Under the pieces are notes generated by a model. That model was not told the origin of the DNA. It ran no database searches and saw only the letters and a list, made by a program, of their open reading frames with translations. Below, one piece after another: positions 6,618-14,133 of a stretch of DNA of 14,924 nucleotides. Origin of the DNA: CAWHOW01 sp050013795 (GTDB lineage: Bacteria; Bacteroidota; Bacteroidia; Bacteroidales; CG2-30-32-10); the NCBI GenBank assembly GCA_050013795.1, contig JBEKEO010000060.1, forward strand, positions 1 to 14,924, written 5' to 3'. How positions within the stretch are numbered: position 1 is the stretch's first letter; each line of letters begins with the position of its first letter. Position numbers and translations under genes: made by a program.

Positions 6618-7856
6618 ATGAAAGCGATTATTATAAACATAGGTGATGAACTGCTCATCGGGCAGGTAACTAACTTCAATGCCTCGTGGATGGCGGAGCA
6701 ACTGAATACGATAGGTGTTGATGTGTTGCGTATTGTTGTCATCTCCGATAAGGAAAGTGAAATTATCAAAGCATTAAAAGATGCCGAGAAGAATGCCGAT
6801 ATTGTGCTTATCACCGGTGGACTTGGCCCAACAAATGACGACCTAACGAAAGAAACTCTTTGTAAATATTATAATTCACGCTTGGTCTTTGATGAAAATA
6901 CTTATAAAGACATAGAGGGTTTTTTTATACAAAGAGGCGTTCCGGTTACTGAAACAAACAGGAAGCAAGCCGAAGTCCCTGAGAATTGCGTTGTAATAAG
7001 GAACAAGCAAGGGACAGCCCCTGGCCTTTGGTTTGAAAACATGGGGAAAGTGGTCGTTGCCACGCCGGGTGTGCCCTATGAGATGAAAACCATGACGGCC
7101 GATTCCATTATCCCAATGATCGAGAAAAGAATGACAGATGATACTATCGTCCATAAAACAGTGCTTACCCAGGGGATAGGGGAGTCCTTCCTTGCTGATA
7201 TGATAACAGATTGGGAAAATAATTTACCAGCCCATATTAAGCTTGCATACCTTCCTTCGCCGGGATTGGTGAGACTGAGGCTTTCTGCCAGAGGAAATAA
7301 CAGGGATGGTCTGAAGAAAGAAATTGAAAGGGAGGTAGTAAAGCTGCAAGGTATTATTTCTGATAATATTTACGGATACGATACCGAGACCTTTGAACAG
7401 ATAATTGGAAAACTGCTTACAGCTAAAGGAAAAACACTTGCAACTGCTGAAAGTTGCACAGGCGGCTATCTGGCACATTGCATTACCAAAGTCCCCGGAA
7501 GTTCCTTATACTATAAAGGTTCAGTGATTGCATATTCCAACGAGATTAAAGAAAATGTTCTTGATGTCAGCAATCAAACTCTCCTGAAGCATGGAGCCGT
7601 GAGTGAGGAATGCGTTAAAGAAATGGCTGAGAATATAAGGAAGAAATTTAATGTTGATTACTCTGTGGCTGTTTCAGGCATTGCCGGACCTGATGGAGGA
7701 ACGGCTGATAAGCCTGTAGGACTTGTTTGGATAGCTGTGTCTTCTGTTGAAGAAACTATCTCCCAAAAGTTCCAGTTTGGAAACATCCGCATGGTTAATA
7801 TTGAAAGAGCTTCGGTTACGGCTTTAAATATGCTGAGGAAAATGCTGCTGAAATAA
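6618..7856 (+). CDS. cinA: CinA-family protein (MoCF-like domain plus nicotinamide-nucleotide amidase)
   Basis: This 412-residue cytoplasmic protein has the standard two-domain CinA layout and length. Residues of about 1-170 are a molybdopterin-binding (MoaB/Mog-like) fold with GDELLIGQ (9-16), the loop TGGLGPTNDDLT (66-77) and the later ATPGVPYEM. In characterised relatives this part carries ADP-ribose pyrophosphatase activity. The C-terminal domain (about 255-410) is the amidase that deamidates NMN to nicotinic acid mononucleotide in the pyridine nucleotide salvage cycle. Its signatures here are TAESCTGG (near 276-283), GSVIAYSNEIK and SGIAGPDGGT. A role in competence is historical and is not implied. 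The gene stands alone on the plus strand, divergent from gldF. A degenerate 21-bp repeat array starts right after its stop. Confidence 0.95.
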   Translation: MKAIIINIGDELLIGQVTNFNASWMAEQLNTIGVDVLRIVVISDKESEIIKALKDAEKNADIVLITGGLGPTNDDLTKETLCKYYNSRLVFDENTYKDIEGFFIQRGVPVTETNRKQAEVPENCVVIRNKQGTAPGLWFENMGKVVVATPGVPYEMKTMTADSIIPMIEKRMTDDTIVHKTVLTQGIGESFLADMITDWENNLPAHIKLAYLPSPGLVRLRLSARGNNRDGLKKEIEREVVKLQGIISDNIYGYDTETFEQIIGKLLTAKGKTLATAESCTGGYLAHCITKVPGSSLYYKGSVIAYSNEIKENVLDVSNQTLLKHGAVSEECVKEMAENIRKKFNVDYSVAVSGIAGPDGGTADKPVGLVWIAVSSVEETISQKFQFGNIRMVNIERASVTALNMLRKMLLK

Positions 7857-7858
7857 CT

Positions 7859-8047
7859 CATATAGTGAATATTCCAACCCTACAGGTACACCTTTCGCCT
7901 TGAAATGTTAGTTTATCGGAGTGAGAAGTGCGCTTCACAACCTGAGAAGTGTACGTCACAACACTAGAAGTACACTTCTCACCATGATAAGCCACCTTCC
8001 CGCCACGAAAAGTACACTTTTCTGCTTGATAAACTCACTTCTTATAT
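7859..8047. repeat. Degenerate 21-bp-period array of dyads (about nine units)
   Basis: Cut at 7859, 7880, 7901, 7922, 7943, 7964, 7985, 8006 and 8027, the sequence aligns as nine units of exactly 21 bp. Most contain an imperfect palindrome at the same place: GAATATTC, AGGTACACCT, GAAGTGCGCTTC, GAAGTGTACGTC, AGAAGTACACTTCT, AAGCCACCTT, AAAAGTACACTTTT. The general form is RAAGT-NN-ACTTY, often followed by CACC or CAACC. The third unit (7901-7921) and the last are the weakest. Twenty-one bp is two turns of B-DNA, so all dyads face the same side of the helix. The array fills the DNA from the cinA stop to about 20 bp before the candidate msrBA -7 box. It could be an operator array, a repeated hairpin or simply a decayed tandem repeat. 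Confidence 0.75.
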
Positions 8048-8067
8048 CGTAAGCTTGAGAATGTTTA

Positions 8068-8075
8068 TAATTTTG
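8068..8075 (+). promoter_or_regulatory. Candidate -7 box for msrBA
   Basis: TAATTTTG matches the TAnnTTTG consensus fully and lies 113 bases before the msrBA start codon, directly after the 21-bp array. The -33 region is not convincing. The implied leader of about 100 bases is long. Confidence 0.35.
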
Positions 8076-8188
8076 TTGCCAATTGACGGTGGGTTTATTA
8101 AATTTCCTGTATTAACAATTTTTATATGTCAGTAAATATGTCAGGGCATGGTTGTTGAGGATGTAATTTAGAATAAATCTAAATTATT

Positions 8189-9121
8189 ATGAGAACAATT
8201 TCATGCATTATGAGCTTGTTCCTTTTTTACACAGGATGCAGTCAAAATCAAAATACAATGCAAAGCAAAGAGAAATATAACAAACTGACACCCGAAGAAG
8301 CAAGGGTTATTGTAAACAAAGGAACCGAAGCGCCATACACTGGCGAGTATTACAACTTCAACGGCAAGGGAACTTATTTGTGCAAACAGTGCAACGCCCC
8401 GTTGTACAGGTCGGAAAACAAATTTGATGCTGGTTGCGGATGGCCCAGCTTTGACGATGAAATAAAAGGCGCTGTAATAAAAACCCCTGATGCCGACGGT
8501 GAGCGGACGGAGATAACATGCGCCAACTGTGGCGCCCATCTGGGTCATGTGTTTTATGGCGAAGGCTTTACCAGCAAGAACACCAGGTATTGCGTAAATT
8601 CAATTTCTATGGTATTTGTACCCGATAAAGGCAATTCAGCACATGATACAGCCATATTTTCTTCAGGCTGTTTCTGGGGAACCCAGTATTATTTCGACAA
8701 GCTGGAAGGAGTAATTTCAACAACGGTGGGGTATACAGGAGGTACCAAAAGCAATCCTACGTATAAAGAAGTCTGCTCAGGCACTACCGGTCACCTTGAA
8801 TCCGTACAGGTGGTTTTTGATACTGCCAAAGTAAGCTATGAAAAGGTATGCCAGTATTTCTTCGAGACACATGATTTCACTCAGACCGATGGACAAGGCC
8901 CGGATTTAGGCGAACAATACCTGTCCTGCATATTTTTCAGGACTATGGAACAAAAGGAGATTGCAGAGAAAACAATTAAGACATTGCAGGAAAAAGGCTA
9001 TAAGGTTGCCACCATGTTAAGGCCTGCAAAGACTTTCTGGAAAGCGGAAGACTATCATCAGGAGTATTACGAGAATAAAGGAACAACGCCATATTGCCAT
9101 ATTTACAGGAAGATATTTTAA
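8189..9121 (+). CDS. msrBA: Lipoprotein methionine sulfoxide reductase, MsrB-MsrA fusion
   Basis: This 310-residue bifunctional repair enzyme reduces both stereoisomers of methionine sulfoxide in proteins. Residues 1-17 resemble a lipoprotein signal (LFYTGC, Cys17 as lipidation site), so it should act at the periplasmic side of a membrane on oxidised envelope proteins. The MsrB domain (about 30-147) has the four zinc cysteines C65, C68, C111 and C114, and the catalytic Cys135 in RYCVNS. The MsrA domain (about 153-310) has the catalytic Cys161 in GCFWG, the conserved GHLES glutamate and a late Cys303 (PYCHIY) that could recycle the disulfide. The order is B then A, unlike the Trx-A-B order of Neisseria PilB. 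The start at 8189 is chosen because it gives the signal sequence. The gene appears monocistronic. Confidence 0.93.
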   Translation: MRTISCIMSLFLFYTGCSQNQNTMQSKEKYNKLTPEEARVIVNKGTEAPYTGEYYNFNGKGTYLCKQCNAPLYRSENKFDAGCGWPSFDDEIKGAVIKTPDADGERTEITCANCGAHLGHVFYGEGFTSKNTRYCVNSISMVFVPDKGNSAHDTAIFSSGCFWGTQYYFDKLEGVISTTVGYTGGTKSNPTYKEVCSGTTGHLESVQVVFDTAKVSYEKVCQYFFETHDFTQTDGQGPDLGEQYLSCIFFRTMEQKEIAEKTIKTLQEKGYKVATMLRPAKTFWKAEDYHQEYYENKGTTPYCHIYRKIF

Positions 9122-9212
9122 TATCTGCAATAGGCGTCCAAATTTCTGAGGAAATATAATCTTTAACAGAACTTCGTGGCAAAAATATTTCTGTGCATAA
9201 AGGGAATATTCA

Positions 9213-9220
9213 TATATTTG
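9213..9220 (+). promoter_or_regulatory. -7 box for the sialidase-like gene
   Basis: TATATTTG fits TAnnTTTG exactly and ends 19 bases before the ATG at 9240, a common spacing in Bacteroidota. A clear -33 TTTG is not seen. Confidence 0.45.
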
Positions 9221-9239
9221 ATACATTAAATTCTTCCTT

Positions 9240-10814
9240 ATGAGAACTCTGCTTTTAGCTCTTTTCTTTGTGCCGGTGCTTTTATTCGCACAGACCAATG
9301 AAGATATTTCCAATTCCACATATTTCGACGGTGAACCATTCATGGCGGTGAACCCGCAGAACCAGAATAATATTGTAGTGGCATGGATGGGTGTGTATCT
9401 GTATAGGGTTACCATGAAGACCATCTGCAGTTTTGATGGAGGCAAAACCTGGGGACATGTGAATAACATGCCGCATATGGGCACTACATGGACATCAGCC
9501 GACCCTACTATGTGCTTTAAAAAAGACGGAACATTATACCTTGCTTACATTGATTATACCCCAAGTCCTGCTGCCGGCGGTATATATGTGACACATTCCA
9601 CTGACGGGGGGATTAGCTGGTCAACACCTGTTCAGGCCTTTTCAGTGAGTGAAGATGCAGGCAAAGATCCTATTGATCGACCATGGATGGTTATTGATAA
9701 TTCAACCTCGAGTACTTCTGGCAATCTTTATCTTGCAACAAAACCGGCCTATTGGATTCCTGCTCCAAACCGTCCGTATTTCAAACGCTCTGCTGATGGC
9801 GGGCAAACATGGAGTGCCTACAGGTATGTCGATTCCACTGGTTTCCTGGTTGGCAATGTCATTCAGCAACCCATGGCAGTGCCTGCTGTGAATGCCACTG
9901 GTAAATTGTGCATAGCTTATCCCAGTTATCTTGCTTCGCAAAGTGTGTTTCCTCGAATGTTACTGGCTACTTCTCATAATGGTGGAGAAGGTTTTTCGTA
10001 TAATGCTATGTTCAATATTCCGTCAGCTGCAAATGATACCAACCTGAAACTGGGATACTGCCTGGCTGTTCACCCTATTGATCCTAATAAAATGGCGTTT
10101 GTGTCGGTTTATGCTCCCAGTGGTGATGCTGATATAGGCATAAGCACTTCAGGTGACGGGGGCGCTACTTGGTCTTCTTTAGTTCGTGTTAATGATGATC
10201 CGCTTGGTAATGGAGTGCTTCAGGATATGCCTTGGTGCAGCTATGATAGCAGCGGAAATTTGTGCGTAACATGGCGCGACAGGAGAAATGCTCCTTCAAC
10301 AGGTTTCTTCCAGCCGAACGATTTTTATGCTGCCGTTTCGACAAACAATGGTGCGAGCTTTCAGCCTAATATTCGACTGAGCACTGTAACGGCCCAGTTC
10401 GATAGTATTTTGTTGCAAAAAGGAAATGATTTCATGGGATGCGAATATATGAACGACACTATATATGCATCTTGGGGAGATACTCGCACTGGTGATCTTG
10501 AAATTTATTTTGCCAAATGCGGCTCTTCCACCTCATCCATTAATAGCCCTACAGTAATAGCAACAGAAAGACTTTTACAGGTATTTCCCAATCCTGCAGG
10601 CAATGTGTTGAATATTTCATGGAATATTTTACCGGAGGGCGATGCTGAAATTTCCATAAAGGATATGCTGGGTAAAATAATAAAGATATTTCATAAAGCT
10701 AATGTGAATAAATCGGAATCACTTGATATATCAGATATTCCGGCAGGGAATTATATTTTACAGGTAAAAGATGATTCAGGAAAAATGGTGGCGAAGTTTG
10801 CCGTAGTGCATTAA
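9240..10814 (+). CDS. Secreted sialidase-like (Asp-box) protein with T9SS sorting domain
   Basis: This 524-residue exported protein has a signal peptide of about 17 residues (MRTLLLALFFVPVLLFA, then Q). The body is a beta-propeller of the sialidase/BNR superfamily. Asp-boxes of the form SxDGGxTW are visible at 64-71 (SFDGGKTW), 120-127 (STDGGISW), 184-191 (SADGGQTW) and 304-311 (SGDGGATW), with weaker ones in SHNGGEGF and STNNGASF. EPFMAVNPQNQNNIVVAW near the start is typical of this group. Residues of about 446-524 (VFPNPAGNVLNISW ... AGNYILQVKDDSGKMVAKFAVV) are a type A T9SS C-terminal sorting domain, so it is sent to the cell surface or medium. Whether it cleaves sialic acid is open: I could not identify the full arginine triad, and many such proteins only bind glycans. 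It converges on the Fe-S gene with a 12-bp gap. Confidence 0.85.
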   Translation: MRTLLLALFFVPVLLFAQTNEDISNSTYFDGEPFMAVNPQNQNNIVVAWMGVYLYRVTMKTICSFDGGKTWGHVNNMPHMGTTWTSADPTMCFKKDGTLYLAYIDYTPSPAAGGIYVTHSTDGGISWSTPVQAFSVSEDAGKDPIDRPWMVIDNSTSSTSGNLYLATKPAYWIPAPNRPYFKRSADGGQTWSAYRYVDSTGFLVGNVIQQPMAVPAVNATGKLCIAYPSYLASQSVFPRMLLATSHNGGEGFSYNAMFNIPSAANDTNLKLGYCLAVHPIDPNKMAFVSVYAPSGDADIGISTSGDGGATWSSLVRVNDDPLGNGVLQDMPWCSYDSSGNLCVTWRDRRNAPSTGFFQPNDFYAAVSTNNGASFQPNIRLSTVTAQFDSILLQKGNDFMGCEYMNDTIYASWGDTRTGDLEIYFAKCGSSTSSINSPTVIATERLLQVFPNPAGNVLNISWNILPEGDAEISIKDMLGKIIKIFHKANVNKSESLDISDIPAGNYILQVKDDSGKMVAKFAVVH

Positions 10815-10816
10815 TT

Positions 10817-10836
10817 AAAGAATAGTTTAATTCTTT
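10817..10836. terminator. Small hairpin shared by two convergent genes
   Basis: AAAGAAT (10817-10823) and ATTCTTT (10830-10836) form a 7-bp stem with a 6-base loop. The stop codon of the minus-strand Fe-S gene lies in the loop and its last codons form one arm. The sialidase-like gene ends 2 bases before the stem. A compact bidirectional terminator is plausible, but the stem is AT-rich and without a clear T tract. Confidence 0.35.
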
Positions 10837-11375
10837 CTGGCTATCATTTCAATACACTCTTCTGGACAAATATCCACGCATAATCCGCAACCATAGCAAT
10901 TCTCATTGATAACGGTAAGTTTGTCATCTTCTATTATGCGTGCATTAAAAAAGCATACATCGGCGCAAACGCCACAATCGGAACAACTGTCTATATCTGT
11001 TTTTTCTACAAAAGCGCCTTTATCGCAGACTTCAGAAGGGTCGCTGAAATAAGAGCAGCAATCGTTGCAGCAGAAGCAAATTCCCTCTTCGCTAGTTCTG
11101 TCATCGTTTCTGAAAGGGCGGGCAACCAGGTTGCTGTTAATTGTTTCGTTAAGAATAGCGTTCACATCCTCCCTTGAGATCTCCTTTTTACCTGAGCCGC
11201 TCGATTGCACTGTTTCGCTGAACATAAGGCATACGTCCATTCTTGATTGAGAGCAGGAACCTTTGCGTTCACGACAACCGCAATTAGAGACCCAGAATCT
11301 TTTGTGTTTGTTAATGAGAGATTCAGCTTCGCTAAGCGTGCTGACAAAATGCATTGGTATTCGTATTTCTCTCAT
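10827..11375 (-). CDS. Cysteine-rich 2x[4Fe-4S] ferredoxin-type protein
   Basis: The 182-residue cytoplasmic product has 19 cysteines. The C-terminal part is a classical bacterial two-cluster ferredoxin: C131-x2-C134-x2-C137-x3-C141 (CSDCGVCADVC) and C160-x2-C163-x2-C166-x3-C170-P (CYGCGLCVDICP). The N-terminal half carries further cysteine motifs, CGCRERKGSC (32-41) with C49, and ICFCCNDCC (99-107). These resemble the CxCR and CNCCxCC motifs of a group of anaerobe Fe-S proteins and could hold an extra cluster or a metal. An electron-transfer role is inferred; the redox partner is unknown. The ATG at 11375 is followed by a reasonable N-terminus. The tRNA-Val gene lies 32 bp upstream on the same strand, and both may share its promoter. 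TACTTTTA (11383-11390, minus strand) is a weak alternative -7 box. Confidence 0.85.
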   Translation of the reverse strand: MREIRIPMHFVSTLSEAESLINKHKRFWVSNCGCRERKGSCSQSRMDVCLMFSETVQSSGSGKKEISREDVNAILNETINSNLVARPFRNDDRTSEEGICFCCNDCCSYFSDPSEVCDKGAFVEKTDIDSCSDCGVCADVCFFNARIIEDDKLTVINENCYGCGLCVDICPEECIEMIARKN

Positions 11376-11407
11376 ATTAGACAGTAAAAGTAATTTTTAG
11401 GAATTTG

Positions 11408-11482
11408 TGGGTTGTACTGGATTCGAACCAGTGACCCCTACCCTGTCAAGGTAATGCTCTAAACCAACTGAGCTAACAACCC
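11408..11482 (-). tRNA. tRNA-Val (anticodon GAC)
   Basis: On the minus strand the sequence folds as a full cloverleaf. The acceptor stem is GGGTTGT pairing with ACAACCC (discriminator A at 11408), and the D arm is GCTC...GAGC. The anticodon stem TTACC/GGTAG has loop TTGACAG, giving anticodon GAC. The T arm is ACTGG-TTCGAAT-CCAGT. CCA is not encoded. GAC reads the valine codons GUC and GUU. Confidence 0.96.
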
Positions 11483-11492
11483 AAATAATGCA

Positions 11493-11500
11493 CAAATGTA
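11493..11500 (-). promoter_or_regulatory. -7 box for tRNA-Val
   Basis: On the minus strand this reads TACATTTG, an exact TAnnTTTG match ending 10 bases before the mature tRNA 5' end, as expected for a tRNA promoter. It is divergent from the peptidase promoter about 40 bp away. Confidence 0.5.
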
Positions 11501-11540
11501 TAAATTTAAATAAAAAGCCATGTTGCCTGTTTAATTTTTA

Positions 11541-11548
11541 TAATTTTG
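11541..11548 (+). promoter_or_regulatory. -7 box for the DPP IV-type peptidase gene
   Basis: TAATTTTG fits TAnnTTTG exactly and lies 48 bases before the preferred ATG at 11597. It overlaps a TTG at 11546 that is in frame with the gene, which argues against that TTG being the start. Confidence 0.45.
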
Positions 11549-11596
11549 AAACCTTTGGAATTATTATTATTCAATAAAACACAAAACAGAAACACT

Positions 11597-13777
11597 ATGA
11601 GAAAGCTGGTATTACTGTCGTTCATGTTTATATGCTTTATTAATTTAAAAGCTCAAACGGATAAAAAAGAACTTACTCTTGAAGATATATGGGAATCGGG
11701 AACGTTTTACCCGACCACTCTTGAAGATGTTGTTCCCATGAAAGATGGGGAGCATTACTGCATACTTGAGAATAAAATCATGATAAATGAATATTTATAT
11801 AAAACAGGGAAGCAAGAAAAAACAATTGTCCGCACAAGTCAGCTGGTACCTGAAGGGCAGAAGGAAGGCATAGGGATTGATGAATATCTGTTGAGCCCTG
11901 ATGAAACGAAGATACTTATTGGTACTAACCTTGAAAGGATTTACAGGCATTCAACCAAAATGAATTATTATATATGGGATATTAAGACAGAAAAACTTAC
12001 TCCTTTGTCGAATGGTGGAAAACAGCGACTGGCAAGCTTTTCACCCGATGGTTCAAAAGTTGTTTTCCTGCGCGATAACAATATCTTTATTAAAGACCTT
12101 GCCTCCGGTAAGGAAGATCAGGTCACCAAAGATGGGCTATACAACAATATTATCTATGGAAGTCCCGATTGGGTTTATGAAGAAGAATTTGAATTTACCA
12201 AAGCTTATGCATGGTCGTCCGATGGTTCCAAACTTGCCTTTTACCGCTTTGATGAAAGCAAAGTGAAAGAATTTGACATGACGCTTTTTGACAGCCTTTA
12301 TCCTACTATATATAAATATAAATATCCTAAAGCAGGAGAAGATAATTCAGTTGTAAGCATACATGTTTACGACCTGAAAACAGCCAAAACACAAACCATG
12401 GATATTGGGAAAGAAAAAGACCAATACATTCCACGCATCAAATGGACAGAAGACCCGAATGTACTATCCATTCAGCGAATGAACCGCCTTCAGAACAAAC
12501 TTGAGATATTGCTTGCTGATGCCACATCAGGTGTTTCGAAAGCCATATACACAGAAACTAATAAATGCTATATAGATATTTCAAATAACCTTACTTTTCT
12601 AAAAGATAAAAGTCGTTTCATTTTCACCAGTGATAAAGATGGTTTCACTCATATTTATCTTTATAATATGGACGGCAACCTGGTAAAGCAGCTTACTTCG
12701 GGTAAATGGGAAGTCCTTGATGTTAAGGGAGTGGATGAGAAAGAAGGGATAGTTTATTATATTTCCGATGAAGAGTCGCCCACGGAAAAAGCGTTGTATT
12801 CTGTGAAGCTGGATGGGACAAAGAAAACAAAGATATCATCTAAGGAAGGTGTCAATGAAGTTCAATTTAGTGAAGGATATAAATATTTCATTAACACATA
12901 TAGTAATGCTAATACGCCATCCTATGTTTCCATAAACAAGTCCGACGGAAAAGAATTGAACGTGGTTTACGACAATGCCGAGATCATTTCAGCAATGAAG
13001 TCATTCGGGTTTTCTAATGAAGAATTCTTCAAATTCAAAACATCAGATGATGTTGAATTAAATGGATGGATGATTAAGCCTCCAGATTTTGATGCGAAGA
13101 AAAAATATCCCATGCTTATGTATGTATATGGAGGCCCCGGCGAGCAAACTGTTATAAACAGTTGGGCTTATATGGATTATGCCTGGTTCCAGATGTTGGC
13201 TCAGAAAGGGTATATTGTTGTATCGGTAGATAACCGTGGAACCGGTGGCAGAGGGGATGCTTTTAAGAAGTGTACTTACAAACAATTAGGAAAACTTGAA
13301 ACAGTTGATCAGATTGAAACGGCTAAATACCTGGGCAACTTATCTTATGTGGATAAATCCCGTATCGGTATATGGGGATGGAGTTACGGAGGCTATATGA
13401 CTGCATTATGTATGACTAAAGGAGCCGATTATTTTAAAATGGGAATTGCTGTAGCTCCCGTTACCAACTGGCGCTATTATGATAATATTTATACGGAACG
13501 TTACATGGGGCTTCCAAAAGATAACGCAAGCGGTTATGATGATAACTCTCCAGTTCATCATGTAAAGAAACTGAAAGGAAAACTATTGATAGTTCACGGT
13601 ACTGCCGATGATAATGTGCACTTGCAGAATTCCATGATGCTTGTAAATGCATTAGTGGAAGCCAATAAACAATTTGAGATGCAATTCTATCCTAACAAGA
13701 ATCACAGCATTTATGGAGGATACACTCGCTACCACTTGTTTAAACGGATGACAGATTTTATTCTTGAGAATTTATAA
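11597..13777 (+). CDS. Exported dipeptidyl peptidase IV (S9B serine peptidase)
   Basis: This 726-residue exopeptidase should release X-Pro or X-Ala dipeptides from peptide N-termini in the periplasm, feeding peptide catabolism. The ATG at 11597 is preferred over an in-frame TTG at 11546. It starts directly with a signal peptide (MRKLVLLSFMFICFINLKAQ), while the TTG lies inside the predicted -7 box. The N-terminal half is the DPPIV_N propeller, containing DWVYEEEF, the double-glutamate motif that holds the substrate's N-terminus in DPP IV. The C-terminal alpha/beta hydrolase domain has GWSYGGY with the nucleophile Ser596, the catalytic Asp in HGTADDNVH and the catalytic His in NKNHSIYGG, so the triad is complete. 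There is no T9SS tail. The gene seems monocistronic, with rpsU 109 bp downstream under its own promoter. Confidence 0.93.
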   Translation: MRKLVLLSFMFICFINLKAQTDKKELTLEDIWESGTFYPTTLEDVVPMKDGEHYCILENKIMINEYLYKTGKQEKTIVRTSQLVPEGQKEGIGIDEYLLSPDETKILIGTNLERIYRHSTKMNYYIWDIKTEKLTPLSNGGKQRLASFSPDGSKVVFLRDNNIFIKDLASGKEDQVTKDGLYNNIIYGSPDWVYEEEFEFTKAYAWSSDGSKLAFYRFDESKVKEFDMTLFDSLYPTIYKYKYPKAGEDNSVVSIHVYDLKTAKTQTMDIGKEKDQYIPRIKWTEDPNVLSIQRMNRLQNKLEILLADATSGVSKAIYTETNKCYIDISNNLTFLKDKSRFIFTSDKDGFTHIYLYNMDGNLVKQLTSGKWEVLDVKGVDEKEGIVYYISDEESPTEKALYSVKLDGTKKTKISSKEGVNEVQFSEGYKYFINTYSNANTPSYVSINKSDGKELNVVYDNAEIISAMKSFGFSNEEFFKFKTSDDVELNGWMIKPPDFDAKKKYPMLMYVYGGPGEQTVINSWAYMDYAWFQMLAQKGYIVVSVDNRGTGGRGDAFKKCTYKQLGKLETVDQIETAKYLGNLSYVDKSRIGIWGWSYGGYMTALCMTKGADYFKMGIAVAPVTNWRYYDNIYTERYMGLPKDNASGYDDNSPVHHVKKLKGKLLIVHGTADDNVHLQNSMMLVNALVEANKQFEMQFYPNKNHSIYGGYTRYHLFKRMTDFILENL

Positions 13778-13832
13778 CAATGTTCTGAATGGAAATTTCT
13801 TGCAATAAATTTTTTAAATAGAAATAAATAAC

Positions 13833-13840
13833 TACCTTTG
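13833..13840 (+). promoter_or_regulatory. -7 box for rpsU
   Basis: TACCTTTG is an exact TAnnTTTG match 46 bases upstream of the rpsU start codon. The same octamer occurs before the recombinase gene (14199-14206). The -33 region is a T-rich tract without a clear TTTG. Confidence 0.55.
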
Positions 13841-13886
13841 CACCCCATTATTTTATTTAATCAGAATATAATTAAAAAGAAAAATT

Positions 13887-14084
13887 ATGATTATTGTACC
13901 TGTTAAAGAAGGCGAAAGCATTGATAAAGTGTTAAAAAAACTCAAACGTAAATTCGAAAAGACCGGCGTTGTAAAAGAATTAAGGGAGCGCCAGAAATTT
14001 ACCAAGCCTTCTGTAGTTAAACGAGGTGAAAAACTCAAAGCTATTTATATCCAAAAGCTTCACGAAGCAGAGCCCGAGTATTAA
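13887..14084 (+). CDS. rpsU: Small ribosomal subunit protein bS21
   Basis: This 65-residue basic protein is recognisable as bS21 from MIIVPVKEGESIDKVLKKLK and the later helix with RKFEKTGVVKELRERQKFTKPS. It binds the 30S subunit close to the anti-Shine-Dalgarno end of 16S rRNA. In Bacteroidota, where Shine-Dalgarno sequences are rare, bS21 together with bS18 and bS6 has been reported to hold that 16S tail away from mRNA. The length (about 64-70 is usual) and charge are normal. It has its own -7 box and is followed by an 11-bp palindrome and then the recombinase gene, an order I recall as conserved in the phylum. Confidence 0.95.
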   Translation: MIIVPVKEGESIDKVLKKLKRKFEKTGVVKELRERQKFTKPSVVKRGEKLKAIYIQKLHEAEPEY

Positions 14085-14133
14085 TGAAATTAGGCATTCT
14101 CGGTTTCATGCTTTGAATTTTGATTCAGGATTT

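Larger units (their letters stand above)
7857..8188. other. Gene-free spacer between cinA and msrBA (332 bp)
   Basis: All frames are short and interrupted, so no gene is seen. The first 190 bases are the degenerate 21-bp array. The remainder is AT-rich leader DNA with one candidate -7 box at 8068-8075. No obvious factor-independent terminator follows cinA unless the dyads of the array serve that purpose. Confidence 0.75.

Noticed and set aside
8201..8548. Minus-strand frames opposite msrBA and other enzymes
   Set aside because: They overlap strongly supported enzymes with complete active-site motifs and have no independent support.
11408..11482. tRNA-Asp reading of the anticodon
   Set aside because: GTC appears only on the plus strand; in the folded minus-strand tRNA the anticodon is GAC, which is valine.
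13853..14038. Minus-strand frame covering rpsU
   Set aside because: It is the antisense of the clearly recognised bS21 gene, and its start lies within the bS21 coding sequence.
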